Assembly (NCBI RefSeq): GCF_031180965.1
Contig: NZ_JAPSLH010000021.1
Coordinates: 1 to 64,000 of the forward strand
Direction: 5' to 3'
Origin: Chelativorans sp.
GTDB lineage: Bacteria; Pseudomonadota; Alphaproteobacteria; Rhizobiales; Rhizobiaceae
DNA length: 64,000 nucleotides
Part shown: positions 42,681 to 54,324 of the stretch, piece by piece
Layout: every line of letters begins with the position of its first letter
Position numbering within the stretch: the stretch's first letter is position 1
Position numbers and translations under genes: made by a program
The notes under the pieces: model-generated
What the model was told of the DNA's origin: nothing
Database searches by the model: none
Seen by the model: only the letters and a program-made list of their open reading frames with translations

Positions 42681-42813
42681 CCTAGAAAGCCAACCGTAGC
42701 GTACGTCCGGCTAGGTATGTGTGTTCTGAAAACCGAAAAAAGCTAGTGCTGACAATCGGTTATCGGGAAAACGGATACTGCCGGATACACAAAGGATAGG
42801 GCATATCCGGTCT

Positions 42814-42866
42814 CTCAAAATCGGTTTCCGCAAGGAGTGCTGGTTCGAGTCCGGCCAGGGGCACCA
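42814..42866 (+). pseudogene. tRNA-Leu(CAA), 3' half, split by ICE integration (attR)
   Basis: Begins with the shared loop CTCAAAA (attR core, 42814-42820), then anticodon 3' strand TCGGT, variable arm TTCCGCAAGGAGTG, T arm and CAGGGGC-ACCA. It completes the 5' half at 8059-8097. The sequence immediately to its left does not form a 5' half, so integration did not restore the gene at this end. Confidence 0.92.
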
Positions 42867-43004
42867 TCCCGTTTCCCCATCCGCCGCAAGGAGCCCCGTG
42901 GCAGCAGCCGACGTCCTCCGCGCCGGTCAGCGGCGCGCCATCTGCAGCAGCTTGCAGAGCTCGATCAGGTCGCGTGATGGCGGGTTCGGGTCGGCCCGGC
43001 CGCC

Positions 43005-44282
43005 TCAGCGCCGCAGCAGCCGGCGGATGCCGTTGCGCAGGAGGCGCAGCCGGTTGCGCGCCGCGCGGTGGAAATGGATCTGCCCTGCCGCCTGATGGGC
43101 AAGCCGCTCCGTGTCCGGCGTCAGGCCGACGACGAAAGTGCCGATCGGGCGGCGCTCCGACCACAGGCGGCTCATCACCGGGTGGTCAGGCACCGCGCAG
43201 GAATCGGTGGCGCTGATATTCGGGTCCTCCAGATGCGTCTTCGTCACCTCGATCATCAAAAGCGTGCCGGGCGAGAAGGCGGCGTAATTCTCGTCATAGG
43301 CCGTCTTCCAGGTATAGGCTATGCCCGATTCCACGAAGACGATGAGGCAGGCAAGCGCGTGGTTGTTCAGGACCAGCGTGTGGATGCGGCACAGATCGCG
43401 CTCGGCCAATAGATGCACCGCCTCGCGGGCAAAGGCGGCGCGGTAGCGATCAACCGCCATCGCCGTGCGCTCGCGGCCCTTCCAGCCCGACGCCTCCAGC
43501 GTGAGGAAGGTCTCGATGCCGTGGCGGATCTCGTCGGGCTGGCGGGCGATGCGGTGCTCCAGCCGTCCAAGATCGGCCAGGCGCCGCTTCAGGCGGCGGA
43601 ACTCGCGATAGTGATGCGGGCGCAGGCTCTGCTTCAGATAGGCCTCGCCGTCCAGGTCGCTCTCAAGGAACGGCCGCTCCGCCTCGCTAGCGGTGATCAG
43701 CGGCAGGTTGCGCGTCTCGGCCACGGCGCGCAGGGCCGCGGCGAAGGGGCCGTCCATGCGCGTCTCGGGAAAGACGAAGACCTTAGGCAGGTGCAGATGC
43801 GGCCGGGCGAGCATGGCGAAGAAGTCTTCGATCACGCCGATCGGGTCATCGCCGTCCACCAGCGGCGTGCCGAGCGGGCCGAAGGGGTGCGCCCAGGCGC
43901 GCATCACCGTGGCGCCCAGCGGCAGCGGCGGCTTCTCGATGGAGAAGGGGACGAGCAGGCGCAGCCTGTTCTTCTCCTCCGTGCCGTCGCGGATCACGGC
44001 AAGGCGCACCTCCCGGTCCTCCAGCCGCGGCATTGCGGGGGCGAGGAAGCGCGGGTTGAAGAAGACGTTGGGCTCGATGGCCCGGGCGGCGAGGTAATCG
44101 AGCTCCTCCACCAGCTCGATCCCCGCCGAGGCGGCATAGACGGCCATGCGGCGCATCGGACGGCTGGAGGAGAACAGCTCCATATCGGCGCGCTCGCGCC
44201 CCTCGCCGATGCCGGCCAGGTCGCTGATCAGGGCGCCGGATGCGCTGCCGCCCATTTCTTCCAGGAGTGGGGTGGAGACCAT
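43005..44282 (-). CDS. BioF2-like GNAT acetyltransferase (CelD/BcsL type)
   Basis: A 425-residue protein with a C-terminal double-GNAT-like acetyltransferase domain of the BioF2/CelD type. Indicative segments are LKQSLRPHHYREFRRLKRRL, FLTLEASGWKGRERTA and AYTWKTAYDENYAAFSPGTLL. These proteins act in polysaccharide or cellulose-related biosynthesis. Its start overlaps the flippase stop (ATGA at 44282), indicating a two-gene operon. It is the first chromosomal gene to the right of the ICE. Confidence 0.82.
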   Translation of the reverse strand: MVSTPLLEEMGGSASGALISDLAGIGEGRERADMELFSSSRPMRRMAVYAASAGIELVEELDYLAARAIEPNVFFNPRFLAPAMPRLEDREVRLAVIRDGTEEKNRLRLLVPFSIEKPPLPLGATVMRAWAHPFGPLGTPLVDGDDPIGVIEDFFAMLARPHLHLPKVFVFPETRMDGPFAAALRAVAETRNLPLITASEAERPFLESDLDGEAYLKQSLRPHHYREFRRLKRRLADLGRLEHRIARQPDEIRHGIETFLTLEASGWKGRERTAMAVDRYRAAFAREAVHLLAERDLCRIHTLVLNNHALACLIVFVESGIAYTWKTAYDENYAAFSPGTLLMIEVTKTHLEDPNISATDSCAVPDHPVMSRLWSERRPIGTFVVGLTPDTERLAHQAAGQIHFHRAARNRLRLLRNGIRRLLRR

Positions 44283-45688
44283 CAGGCCGCCTCCTTCGGT
44301 GCGGGCAGAAGCGCCACCATGACGATGCCGAGCTTGCGCCATACGGTTATGGCAAGGAGCGCCGTCTCGACGGCCATGGCGAGCGCGGTGGCGATCGCCA
44401 CGCCCCAAAGGCCGAGGGCCGGGATCAGCGCGAAATTGAGCGCGATATTGACCGCGAGCGTCACGCCGTAGATCACCACGCAGATATTCTGGTGGCCGCT
44501 CATGGTCAGCAGGCTTTCCGCGGGCCCGACCGCCGAGCGCAGCACGACAGCGGCGACCAGCAGGAAGAGGAGCGGGTAGCCGGCGTCGAAGCCCGGCCCG
44601 AACAGCATCAGGATCGGCTTGCCCAGCGCCAGCACCACCAGTCCCATCAGGATGGCAGGCCAGAAGGTCCAGTAGACCGTCTCGCGGGCAAAGCGCGCCA
44701 GCTCCTTGCTGTGGTCGCCATGCAGATAGGCGGCGTAGCGCTGGGCCACCCCTGTCTTCACGGCGAAATACACGAAATGAACGAGCGCCAGCGTCTTCAC
44801 CGTGGCGTAGTAGACGGCAACGTCCGTCGGCTGCATGAAATAGCCGACCATCAGCACGTCCGCATTGGTCAGCAGGAAGAAGAAGCCGTCGGCAAGGAAG
44901 ATCGGAATGGAGACGGCGATCCACTCGCGCAGCCGGTATTCGGGCTTCGCCTGCCTTACCCTTGCCTCCGCGCCGGCACTGGTGCTGGCGAGCTGCAGGA
45001 TGGTGGTGATGTAGGTGGCGAGGATCGCCGCCAGGACCGCCGTGGTCGCGTCGGGCTCATAGCCGGTGACATGCAGCCCCCACAGGAAGAGGAGGATTAG
45101 CGTCGGACGCACCAGATAGGCCGGCGCCATGGCCCAGATCGCCCAGGAATGGGCACGGGCGACGCCCTGGAGCTGGTCGCCCAGCGCGATCATCGGCAGG
45201 CAGACGAGGCCGAGATAGAAGGGCACCACATAGTAGCTCTCGATCGCCGGCTCGAAGAGCCAGATGCCGAGCGCGCCGATCAGCGCAAAGGCGGTGGAGG
45301 ACAGGAGCACGAGACGGCGGCTCGCAAGCAGGATCCCGCGCAGTTCGGAAAAGCGGCCCTTGGCTTCGTATTCCGGGATGAAGCGGATCACCGTCGTGTG
45401 AAAGCCGAGACAGGCGATGTTACCGAGGATGACCATCGTCACCCAGACGAGCACGAAGATGCCGTATTCAAAGCCGCCCATGTAACGGGCAAGCAGCACC
45501 TGGCTGACGAAGGCGATGACGGCGTTGACGAGGCGCAGCGCGAAGGCGATCAGCGACATGCGGCCGGCCGGGCCGCGCGCGTCGGGCGTGGAGACAAGCG
45601 CGTCCAGCCGCTGCGCCCAGGGGCGCGCAAGCGCCGCCAGCCGCCCGGGCAGGAAACGTTCAGCCGCTATCGCCGCTGAAAAGCGCAC
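44282..45688 (-). CDS. Polysaccharide flippase (Wzx/PST family)
   Basis: A 468-residue polytopic membrane protein of the MOP/MATE flippase superfamily, with about 12-14 helices. The segment LRLVNAVIAFVSQVLLARYM and the later FGPGFDAGYPLLFLL are family-like. It probably flips lipid-linked saccharides across the inner membrane, in one operon with the acetyltransferase. The specific polysaccharide is unknown. Confidence 0.85.
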   Translation of the reverse strand: MRFSAAIAAERFLPGRLAALARPWAQRLDALVSTPDARGPAGRMSLIAFALRLVNAVIAFVSQVLLARYMGGFEYGIFVLVWVTMVILGNIACLGFHTTVIRFIPEYEAKGRFSELRGILLASRRLVLLSSTAFALIGALGIWLFEPAIESYYVVPFYLGLVCLPMIALGDQLQGVARAHSWAIWAMAPAYLVRPTLILLFLWGLHVTGYEPDATTAVLAAILATYITTILQLASTSAGAEARVRQAKPEYRLREWIAVSIPIFLADGFFFLLTNADVLMVGYFMQPTDVAVYYATVKTLALVHFVYFAVKTGVAQRYAAYLHGDHSKELARFARETVYWTFWPAILMGLVVLALGKPILMLFGPGFDAGYPLLFLLVAAVVLRSAVGPAESLLTMSGHQNICVVIYGVTLAVNIALNFALIPALGLWGVAIATALAMAVETALLAITVWRKLGIVMVALLPAPKEAA

Positions 45689-46147
45689 TCGTTACACTCC
45701 GCTTCGCCAGTCCGGCATCCTTGGTATGACAGGAGTCTTTAAGAGCAGGTTGCGATGGAAGAAAGGCCGGGGGATGGTCACGGAAAGCGAGTGCCGGCAC
45801 TCCACACCCTCCCGCTTGAGTGGAGTCGCGGAGCACAGTCGCGAAGCGACTTTGCGCTGCGGGGTGGGGGTGATGACGGTTGCGCTTGTTCTTCGCCACC
45901 CCGCTCACTTCGTTCGCGACGCCGGCCGTGGGCCCGCGGCCTTTAGCATTTCCCCGGCGTTCGAAGCCTTTCATCGTGCCACTGGCACGATGAATTCGCT
46001 TCGCGAACCGGCTTCTCACCCCACAAGGGGAGGGTGGGGCGCGCTCCATTGCCGCCGCGCAAGGCCGGCGCCCCCGCAACCGCTCACCTTGTCGATCAGC
46101 GGTGAAGCCGGATGCCGGCGGTTGTCTCTCCCCCTGCGGGAGAGAAA

Positions 46148-46224
46148 GCAAATTCTTGGGCTTGGGCGTCTTGTCCGCCGCAGCCCAGAGGGCGGAGGCG
46201 GAAGCCCAAGTCCTTAGAATTTGC
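46148..46224. repeat. Long imperfect hairpin
   Basis: Left arm GCAAATTCTTGGGCTTGGGC (46148-46167) pairs with the right arm at 46204-46224 (GCCCAAGTCCTTAGAATTTGC-type, one bulge and two mismatches). An inner TCCGCC/GGCGGA stem lies within the loop. Probably an extragenic palindromic repeat. Confidence 0.55.
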
Positions 46225-46526
46225 AAGAGAGGGGTACCTCGGAAACCTATCCCCCAGCACGCCGGCCTTGAAGGGTGGGGATGAAATTGGCCTCGCCGTC
46301 CGGATGCGCAAAAAAAATTTGCAGCAAAAACAAGCTCCTACACGATTTCCGCATTTTTTCGCCGGAAATTTTATCCCCACCCCCGGCAGCCCTCTTACAA
46401 TCCGTCCCATCGCTCTTGCGGGAACCGGATGCGCACCGGGTGTTCGGGAGAGCGGCGGCAACCTCCCCCTCCAGGGAACGGTACCTGGAGGCATGCTGAG
46501 GGCCCGCGACAGGCCGGCGGTGCCGG

Positions 46527-46583
46527 GATGCAGGGTCAGAGACTGCATCTCGGAAAAACGGATGCTGGGTGAGAGACAGCATC
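46527..46583. repeat. Two tandem hairpins with compensatory change
   Basis: GATGCAG-9 nt-CTGCATC (46527-46549) and GATGCTG-9 nt-CAGCATC (46561-46583), 34 bp apart. Both have 7 bp arms and 9 nt loops (GGTCAGAGA, GGTGAGAGA). The A-T to T-A swap in the stem keeps pairing. Each is followed by CGGAAA. Confidence 0.6.
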
Positions 46584-46826
46584 GCGGAAACCGCGGAGAA
46601 GCCGCTAGGGTTTTTCCTTCGGCCCGGCAAAGACCACCCCCTTCATTGGGTGCAGCCGGGACGGAAGAAGAGCCCGAGTGACCGGCCAATGTCGGGACAG
46701 CGGCCGGCGGGGCGCGTGGAACGCGCCACGTAAACTAACAGAGAGGCACGGATCACGCGCCCCGCTTCCCACCTTCTTCAACGGCCAGACGGCGAAAGCC
46801 GGGCGTGGCGGCGATGTTTGTCGCGC

Positions 46827-49559
<2,733 letters not shown>

Positions 49560-49821
49560 GTCCTGGTCCTTTCAATCACGATCTGCCGACTTCTTGCCGG
49601 TTCGTTCCGCCAGTCGGCCAATGTAGGCAGGCAGCAGCTTTGGTGCGCCGGAAAAGCTTCTGGACGCAGAATTGAGGCAGAGATAAGAGGGGCCACCCCT
49701 TATGTCAACTTTGCGCGGGAAGGGGTGCCGGGCCGCACAAATCCGCCACATCTGGGTGCTTATTGGCCGCCCAGGGCCTCATTCTCGGCCACTTCGAAAC
49801 TGACGACTGGAGTATTTTTCG

Positions 49822-50754
49822 ATGACCCATTCCCTCCGACGCTATCTGATCGCGCGTGCCGGCGCGGCCGCCATCATCGCCGCACTGAGCGCCGCCCCAG
49901 CACTGGCGCAGGAAAGCCCAGTCGTCGCCACGGTCAACGGCCAGGAGATCACCGAGGCCGACCTCAAGCTGGCGGAAAGCGAACTCGGGCCGCAATTCGC
50001 GCAGATGCCCGAGGACCAGCGGCGCGCGGCAGCCCTTTCGGCCGTCATCGACGTGCGGCTGTTCGCCGCCGAGGCGGAGGAAGCGGGGCTGAACAACGAC
50101 GAAGAGTTCAAGCGCCGGGCCGAGTTCCTGCGCCAGCGCGCCCTGCACAGCGCCTATATCGACGAGAAGGTGGTGAAGCCGATCACCGAAGAGGAAGTGC
50201 GCGCCCGCTACGATACGGAAGTGGCCAAGATCCCGCAGCAGGAAGAGGTCCGCGCCCGTCACATCCTGGTGGAAAACGAGCAGGAAGCGAAGGACATCAT
50301 CAAGCAGCTCGACGAGGGCGGCAACTTCGAGGCGATCGCAAAGGAGAAGTCCAAGGACGGCGCGGCCGCACAAGGCGGCGATCTCGGCTATTTCACCGCC
50401 GACGCGATGGTGCCGGAATTCGGCACTGCGGCCTTCGCCATGGAGCCCGGCACCTATTCAAAGGAGCCGGTGAAGACGCAGTTCGGCTGGCATGTGATCA
50501 AGGTTGAAGACAAGCGCATGCAGCAGCCGCCGGCCTTCGAGCAGGTGCAGGAGCAGATACGCTCTCTCGTCATCCGCGACAAATACATGGAAAGCCTCGC
50601 CTCTGTCAGGCAGAACGCCGAGCTCGAGATCCCGAATGCCGAGTTGAAGACCGCCGTCGACGGCCTCCTGCGCCAGCAGCTCGGCCAGGCCGAGCCTGCC
50701 GCCGCGGCAGAGCAGCCCGCCGCCGCTACCGGCGAGCCGGCGAAGACGGAATAG
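49822..50754 (+). CDS. Exported parvulin-type peptidyl-prolyl isomerase
   Basis: A 310-residue periplasmic foldase of the PrsA/SurA type. The signal peptide ends in ALSAAPALAQ. The N-terminal SurA-like chaperone region is followed by a PpiC domain (VRARHILVENEQEAKDI, GGDLGYFTADAMVPEFGTAA, TQFGWHVIKVED). The C-terminal Ala/Glu/Pro tail is low complexity. Its neighbour SecA fits a role in folding exported proteins. The last 29 bp overlap the convergent TetR gene. Confidence 0.9.
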   Translation: MTHSLRRYLIARAGAAAIIAALSAAPALAQESPVVATVNGQEITEADLKLAESELGPQFAQMPEDQRRAAALSAVIDVRLFAAEAEEAGLNNDEEFKRRAEFLRQRALHSAYIDEKVVKPITEEEVRARYDTEVAKIPQQEEVRARHILVENEQEAKDIIKQLDEGGNFEAIAKEKSKDGAAAQGGDLGYFTADAMVPEFGTAAFAMEPGTYSKEPVKTQFGWHVIKVEDKRMQQPPAFEQVQEQIRSLVIRDKYMESLASVRQNAELEIPNAELKTAVDGLLRQQLGQAEPAAAAEQPAAATGEPAKTE

Positions 50755-51385
50755 CGGCGCTTTTCGCCGCGGCGCCGTGGACGATGATGCGCATGATGGC
50801 GCGAAGCTCGTCCTCCCCTATCTCGCAGCGGTGGGTGAAAAGCCGGTTCCAGGCGAAGGAGACGGCAAGCTCGGCCACCAGCTTCGGGTCAATGTCCGGG
50901 GCAAGCTCGCCCCGGCGCTGCGCCCGCTCGGCCATGCCGGCCACGTAGTCGCGGCGGTCGACGAAATAGTCTGCGACCGCCTCGGCGGTGATCTCGTCAT
51001 GCTGGGCTTCCGCCAGGATCGAGCGAAAGATCTGCCCGGACCGGTTCGTGCGCCAGTGCCCCAATAACTTGCCCACGAAGAGGGTAAGGTCTTCCGCCAG
51101 ATCCCCGGTATCGGGGAAGCGGAAATTTCCCTTCGAGCGCCGGTAGACTTCAAGCAACAGATCTCCCTTGCCCCGCCACCAGCGATAGATTGTCGGCTTG
51201 CCCGCCCGCGCGCGGCGGGCCACCGCCTCGATCGAGAAGCCGGCATAGCCCGCCTCCTGCAGCACTTCCTGCGCAGCGTTGAGGATGGCCTCTTCCGTTT
51301 CCGGGTTGCGCCGGGCTCCGATCGAGCGGCGCGGCTTGTTCTCCCCTTCTTGCATCACCGTCTCCAAAAATCTTGGCGCGTGCAT
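50726..51385 (-). CDS. TetR/AcrR family transcriptional regulator
   Basis: A 219-residue repressor. The HTH lies at about residues 50-70 (FSIEAVARRARAGKPTIYRW) and the C-terminal TetR_C-like domain follows. Two starts are plausible: 51385 (GGAGG seven bases upstream) and 51355 (GGAG six bases upstream). It is divergent from the DUF2798 gene and probably represses it and itself through the palindrome in the shared promoter. Confidence 0.88.
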   Translation of the reverse strand: MHAPRFLETVMQEGENKPRRSIGARRNPETEEAILNAAQEVLQEAGYAGFSIEAVARRARAGKPTIYRWWRGKGDLLLEVYRRSKGNFRFPDTGDLAEDLTLFVGKLLGHWRTNRSGQIFRSILAEAQHDEITAEAVADYFVDRRDYVAGMAERAQRRGELAPDIDPKLVAELAVSFAWNRLFTHRCEIGEDELRAIMRIIVHGAAAKSAAIPSSPARR

Positions 51386-51399
51386 CCTAGCACCTCCCT

Positions 51400-51428
51400 T
51401 GACGAAACGAAACGGTCCGTTCTATATA
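51400..51428 (+). promoter_or_regulatory. Promoter with TetR-type operator for the DUF2798 gene
   Basis: TTGACG (51400-51405), 17 bp spacer, TATATA (51423-51428). The spacer contains AACGG-T-CCGTT, a palindrome positioned to block RNA polymerase. Related half-sites (ACGTTCCGTT) follow the -10. Confidence 0.6.
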
Positions 51429-51460
51429 ACGACACGTTCCGTTTATATGGGAGGCCGAAC

Positions 51461-51739
51461 ATGACTTCCACTTCTGATACTTCCCCCACCCGCGCTACGG
51501 TCCAGACGCGCTTCTCCCGCCTGCGCTTCGCCTTCATCCTCGTCTTCGGCGTCTACCCGCTCATCACAGGGTTACTCTACGTCGTCTTCCCGCTGACCGA
51601 CGGATGGGCGCTCTGGCAGCGCACGCTCCTCGTGGTGCCGATCATGGTCGCCTGCATGATCTGGGGCTTGATCCCGGCCGTGCAACGGTTCTTCCGCGGA
51701 TTCCTGAATCCGCCGGCCACCACGGTGCCCGCCTGCTGA
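51461..51739 (+). CDS. DUF2798 small membrane protein
   Basis: A 92-residue protein with two hydrophobic helices (FAFILVFGVYPLITGLLYVV and TLLVVPIMVACMIWGLIPAV) matching DUF2798. GGGAGG lies upstream of the ATG at 51461. Function unknown. Divergent arrangement with a TetR regulator suggests it is induced by a small molecule. Confidence 0.82.
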   Translation: MTSTSDTSPTRATVQTRFSRLRFAFILVFGVYPLITGLLYVVFPLTDGWALWQRTLLVVPIMVACMIWGLIPAVQRFFRGFLNPPATTVPAC

Positions 51740-51811
51740 GCGCGTTTCGGCTTGCGTCGCGAAACGGCATAGGGCACAGGGGGCGCATCCGAATCCTTTC
51801 CGGAAAAGCCC

Positions 51812-53053
51812 ATGTCCTCTGCCGTCTCGCCGCTCGCGCCGAAACGTTATCCGAAGATGCCCAAAATCGAGGGTGTCCGCATCGCCGCCGCAGAAGCGGG
51901 CATAAAATACAGGAATCGCAAGGACCTGATGGTCATGGTGTTCGACGAGGGCACGGAGGCCGCTGGCGTCTTCACCCGCTCCAAATGCCCATCGGCGCCA
52001 GTCGAGTTCTGCAGAAAGAACCTGCCGGGCGGCAAGGCCCGAATCCTGGTCGTCAATTCGGGCAATGCCAATGCGTTCACTGGCCGCAGGGGGCGTGAGT
52101 CCACCGAAGTGACCGCGAGGGCGGCGGCGAAGGCGGTCGGCGCATCCGAAGGCGAAGTATTCCTCGCCTCCACAGGCGTCATCGGCGAGCCGCTCGATGC
52201 CGGGCGCTTCTCCCATCTCCTTGGCGAGCTTGCGAAACGGGCTGAGCCCGGTGCATGGGAGGAGGCCGCCCGCGCCATCATGACGACCGACACGTACCCG
52301 AAGCTCGTGACGGCGACGGCCAGGCTGGGCGATGCCGAGGTGGTGATCAACGGCATTGCCAAGGGCGCCGGCATGATCGCGCCTGACATGGCCACGATGC
52401 TTTCCTTCGTCGCGACGGATGCGCCTATCGCCGCACCCGTGCTGCAGGAACTCCTGTCGAAGTCCACGGCCAAGAGCTTCAATACGGTGACTGTCGACAG
52501 CGATACGTCCACCAGCGACACATTGATGCTGTTTGCCACCGGCAAGGCAGCCGCGCGCGGCGCGCCGCGCATCACCAAGGCGACGGACCCGAGGCTTTCG
52601 GGCTTCCGGCGGGCGCTCGGCAAGCTCCTGAAGGCTCTGGCCCTGCAGGTGGTGCGAGACGGCGAGGGCGCGCGCAAGCAGATCGAGATCACCGTGTCAG
52701 GCGCGAAATCCGCGCGTTCGGCCAAGCGGATCGCCCTTTCCATCGCCAACTCGCCGCTGGTGAAGACAGCGGTCGCCGGCGAGGACGCCAATTGGGGCCG
52801 CGTCGTCATGGCCGTCGGCAAGGCCGGCGAGCCTGCCGAACGGGATCTCCTGTCCATCTGGTTCGGCGATCACCGGGTCGCCCATGAGGGCGAGCGGGAT
52901 CCGGCCTATTCGGAAGAGCAGGTTTCCGCCTATATGAAGGGCGATGAGATCGAGATATGCGTCGATCTCGGTCTTGGCCGAGGCAAGGCCACGGTGTGGA
53001 CCTGCGATCTTACCAAGGAGTATGTCGCCATAAACGGCGATTACAGGAGCTGA
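51812..53053 (+). CDS. argJ: Glutamate N-acetyltransferase/amino-acid acetyltransferase
   Basis: A 413-residue bifunctional enzyme of arginine biosynthesis that recycles the acetyl group between N-acetylornithine and glutamate. The precursor self-cleaves before the catalytic threonine; the site [16 protein letters not shown] is present. N-terminal [13 protein letters not shown] and C-terminal [18 protein letters not shown] are typical. Length is normal. Confidence 0.96.
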   Translation: MSSAVSPLAPKRYPKMPKIEGVRIAAAEAGIKYRNRKDLMVMVFDEGTEAAGVFTRSKCPSAPVEFCRKNLPGGKARILVVNSGNANAFTGRRGRESTEVTARAAAKAVGASEGEVFLASTGVIGEPLDAGRFSHLLGELAKRAEPGAWEEAARAIMTTDTYPKLVTATARLGDAEVVINGIAKGAGMIAPDMATMLSFVATDAPIAAPVLQELLSKSTAKSFNTVTVDSDTSTSDTLMLFATGKAAARGAPRITKATDPRLSGFRRALGKLLKALALQVVRDGEGARKQIEITVSGAKSARSAKRIALSIANSPLVKTAVAGEDANWGRVVMAVGKAGEPAERDLLSIWFGDHRVAHEGERDPAYSEEQVSAYMKGDEIEICVDLGLGRGKATVWTCDLTKEYVAINGDYRS

Positions 53054-53054
53054 C

Positions 53055-53828
53055 GTGGGAAGGCGGGCGCTGGAGCAACTGGCGACCATACGCCGCTTCG
53101 AGGCGGCAGGTTTCCGTGCCTGGCCGGCCACTTCCGTGCAATATGACGGCACCTGGGCGATGCGGCTTACCGCCAGCCATCCGTCAAAGCGTCTCAACTC
53201 CGTCAATCCGCTCGATCCTAGCGACCACCACCGGCTCGACAAGCGTATCGAGCGGGCGGCGCGCCTCTTCGAGGCCTATGGCCGGCCGCTCACCTTCCGC
53301 ATTTCGCCGCTCGCCGCGCAAGTCATCTCGGCGCATCTGGACGAGCAGGGCTGGGCCACTTTCAGCGCTTCGAAGGTAATGCGGCTGCAGCTGAGCGAGG
53401 CCGCTGTCGCAGGCGCCATGCACCAGATTCCCCTCAAGGACCTGAACCAGTTCGTCTCCGCTGCCTTCGAGGTGCATGGCTATGGCGCCGATCTGCGGCC
53501 CGGCTTCACGGAAGTGGTAAGCTCGATCAAGGCCGAAGCGGGTTTCTTCGTCCTGAAGCAGGAGGATGTTCCCGTCTCAGTGGCGATTTGCGTGCGCGAC
53601 GGAACGCTAGCTGGCTTGGCGGAGGTTGCGACCGCAGCAGCCTATCGCGGCAAAGGCTTTGGCCGGCGCCTGCTGCTTTCGGCTCTCAAATGGGCGCATT
53701 CCCGGGGAGCGGGCACTGCCTGGCTGCAGGTGGAGGAGGAGAACGAGCCGGCCTTGGCGCTCTACCGCTCGCTCCGCTTCGAGGAAATCTATCGCTATCA
53801 CTATCGCCGGCCGACCGATATGAGCTGA
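53055..53828 (+). CDS. GNAT family N-acetyltransferase
   Basis: A 257-residue protein with a C-terminal GNAT domain (LAEVATAAAYRGKGFGRRLL, then AWLQVEEENEPALALYRSL). The N-terminal half is family-specific. It begins with GTG one base after the argJ stop and is followed 3 bp later by mutT, so argJ, this gene and mutT form an operon. Substrate unknown. Confidence 0.85.
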   Translation: MGRRALEQLATIRRFEAAGFRAWPATSVQYDGTWAMRLTASHPSKRLNSVNPLDPSDHHRLDKRIERAARLFEAYGRPLTFRISPLAAQVISAHLDEQGWATFSASKVMRLQLSEAAVAGAMHQIPLKDLNQFVSAAFEVHGYGADLRPGFTEVVSSIKAEAGFFVLKQEDVPVSVAICVRDGTLAGLAEVATAAAYRGKGFGRRLLLSALKWAHSRGAGTAWLQVEEENEPALALYRSLRFEEIYRYHYRRPTDMS

Positions 53829-53831
53829 CGG

Positions 53832-54245
53832 ATGGACGCTCCCGCTAAGCCTCTGCTGCTGGTCGCCGCCTGCGCACTGATCGACACGGACGGACGCATC
53901 CTGCTCGCGCAGCGGCCGGAAGGGAAGTCCATGGCGGGCCTGTGGGAGTTTCCCGGAGGAAAGGTGGAGCCGGGGGAGACGCCCGAGGAGACGCTCATCC
54001 GCGAGCTTCATGAGGAGCTCGGCATCGAGACCAAGGTGGAGTGCCTTGCGCCGCTCACCTTCGCGAGCCACGCCTATGATCGCTTTCACCTGCTGATGCC
54101 GCTTTACGTCTGCCGGCGCTTCCAGGGCATGCCGCAATCGCGCGAAGGGCAGGCGCTGAAATGGGTGAGGCCTCAGCGGCTGCGCGACTATCCCATGCCG
54201 CCCGCAGACGCTCCGCTCATCCCCTTCCTGATCGACCTCCTCTGA
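53832..54245 (+). CDS. mutT: Nudix hydrolase MutT (8-oxo-dGTP diphosphatase)
   Basis: A 137-residue Nudix hydrolase that sanitises oxidised nucleotides. The Nudix box is GGKVEPGETPEETLIRELHE-EL, preceded by GLWEFP. The C-terminus (LKWVRPQRLRDYPMPPADAP) fits the MutT group. Third gene of the argJ operon. Confidence 0.92.
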   Translation: MDAPAKPLLLVAACALIDTDGRILLAQRPEGKSMAGLWEFPGGKVEPGETPEETLIRELHEELGIETKVECLAPLTFASHAYDRFHLLMPLYVCRRFQGMPQSREGQALKWVRPQRLRDYPMPPADAPLIPFLIDLL

Positions 54246-54324
54246 ACGCGAGCGTTAAATCTTCGTTTAGCCGAAGCTGATAATTTGCTCCTGCGCCTTT
54301 GCTGCCACACCGTTGGAGGTGACG

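Larger units (their letters stand above)
8098..42820. mobile_element. Integrative and conjugative element in tRNA-Leu(CAA), Tn4371-like trb backbone
   Basis: A 34.7 kb element bounded by the two halves of one tRNA-Leu gene that share CTCAAAA. It encodes a tyrosine integrase at the right end, two AlpA/excisionase-like proteins, a RepA initiator with iterons, ParA, a relaxase with a candidate oriT, TraG coupling protein and a full trb mating-pair set. The left 11 kb is cargo: a tRNA-Leu, TetR and LysR regulators, acetyltransferases, methyltransferases, a decarboxylase and an amidohydrolase. The cargo looks visibly less GC-rich than the flanking chromosome. All functions needed for excision and transfer appear present, subject to the doubt noted at the integrase C-terminus. 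Confidence 0.9.
45689..46826. other. 1.1 kb intergenic region with hairpin repeats
   Basis: No convincing gene on either strand. It contains several palindromes: TCTCCC-CCTGC-GGGAGA near 46131-46146, a 77 nt imperfect hairpin (46148-46224), an A/T-rich patch around 46308-46375 and two similar hairpins (46527-46583). These resemble dispersed extragenic repeats of rhizobial chromosomes. It lies between the 3' end of secA and the 5' end of the flippase operon, so the flippase promoter should be here. Confidence 0.6.

Noticed and set aside
8059-42866. Trans-split tRNA joined after transcription
   Set aside because: The two halves are on the same strand 34.7 kb apart with an ICE between them, and bacteria have no known trans-splicing system for such halves. 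Disruption by integration is simpler.
45689-46826. Protein-coding genes in the 1.1 kb gap
   Set aside because: Several open frames exist on both strands, but none has a good start site or recognisable residues, and palindromes dominate the region.
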